Shown: positions 31,186-31,289 of the stretch, in pieces
How positions within the stretch are numbered: position 1 is the first letter of the stretch
Layout: every line of letters begins with the position of its first letter
Assembly: GCA_039936115.1 (NCBI GenBank)
Contig: JBDTIZ010000233.1
Location: 1 to 31,289, forward strand
DNA length: 31,289 nucleotides
Direction: 5' to 3'
Source: DATIJJ01 sp039936115
GTDB taxonomy: Bacteria; Pseudomonadota; Gammaproteobacteria; DSM-16500
The notes under the pieces: model-generated
Database searches by the model: none
What the model was told of the DNA's origin: nothing
What the model saw: the letters and a program-made list of their open reading frames with translations, nothing else
Translations under genes and position numbers: made by a program

Positions 31186-31289
31186 ACCACACAAGCTGAA
31201 AAATTTAGGCCATAATAGCCCTCCCGTGGAGGATAAAATGGCTCGACACAGAAAGTGGTTACCCTCACTTAAATTTGAAATTGCATTAT
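31169..31289 (+). mobile_element. Left end of an IS3-like insertion sequence (partial)
   Basis: A TGACCCCC start followed by AATTTAGACCAC, a short leader, GTGGAGG and a transposase-like start codon at 31238 is the layout of IS3-family left ends. The element runs off the window, so neither the right end nor the target duplication can be seen. Confidence 0.55.
31238..31289 (+). CDS. Probable IS3-family OrfA (transposase, N-terminus only)
   Basis: Seventeen codons, MARHRKWLPSLKFEIAL, behind a GGAGG site five bases from the ATG. The basic start and the KFEIAL segment resemble the first helix of IS3-family OrfA helix-turn-helix proteins (R-K-x(n)-F-K-x-E/K-x-A-L). Too short for a firm family call. 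Confidence 0.5.
   Translation, partial: MARHRKWLPSLKFEIAL

Overview
The window looks like the chromosome of a gammaproteobacterium, most likely a host-associated or intracellular member of the Legionellales (Legionella/Coxiella relatives). Four things point there. The housekeeping proteins (MreB, PepA, ValS, PyrG, AccA, DnaE) are close to gammaproteobacterial types. The blocks lptFG/pepA-holC-valS and accA-tilS-pyrG-kdsA (with dnaE) follow gammaproteobacterial synteny. The organism uses GatCAB. Finally, the housekeeping blocks are separated by large genes of effector-like character, one of them behind a textbook PmrA box. The assignment to an order is inference; no rRNA or other marker is present.

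Layout. 1-2097: mreC and mreB on the minus strand; mreC appears to start at an ATT codon. 2098-6345: an accessory block with two convergent unknown genes. The plus-strand gene (2394-3761) has a PmrA-type box upstream. The minus-strand gene (4049-5911) encodes a 620-residue protein with an RGS-like helical domain and a long Ser/Thr/Arg-rich disordered tail that resembles eukaryotic SR proteins. Between them lies a REP element with 19-21 bp tandem units on both flanks. 6346-9550: the gatCAB operon. 9551-10222: a gene-free stretch with a REPIN nested inside a second inverted repeat, and a possible gene remnant. 10223-14388 (minus): lptF-lptG followed closely by an ankyrin/Sel1-like gene. 14464-19403 (plus): pepA, another REP array, holC and valS. 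19519-20168: a FitAB/VapBC-type toxin-antitoxin pair. 20226-22695 (minus): pyrG-kdsA. 23041-23241: a small Cys-rich membrane protein. 23481-25728 (minus): accA-tilS. 26045-29500 (plus): dnaE. 29650-30156: def. 30168-30854: an unknown two-helix membrane protein. 31048 to the end: the 5' part of a possible paralogue of that protein, cut by an IS3-like insertion sequence that runs off the window.

The housekeeping genes serve cell shape (MreBC), LPS export and KDO synthesis (LptFG, KdsA), CTP and fatty-acid precursors (PyrG, AccA), translation (GatCAB, ValS, TilS, Def) and replication (DnaE, HolC). The spaces between them are crowded with short palindromic repeats of at least three families. These are GTAG-headed REPINs (four full copies and one relic), a CCCGCA-ACAAG-TGCGGG hairpin family with tandem arrays, and an ACCGCGG-ACAAG-CCGCGGT family. 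There is also one copy of a GTCATTGCGAGC inverted repeat. Several repeats sit directly on stop codons. The strongest leads for new biology are the RGS-like protein, the PmrA-box gene, the ankyrin/Sel1-like gene and the repeat systems.
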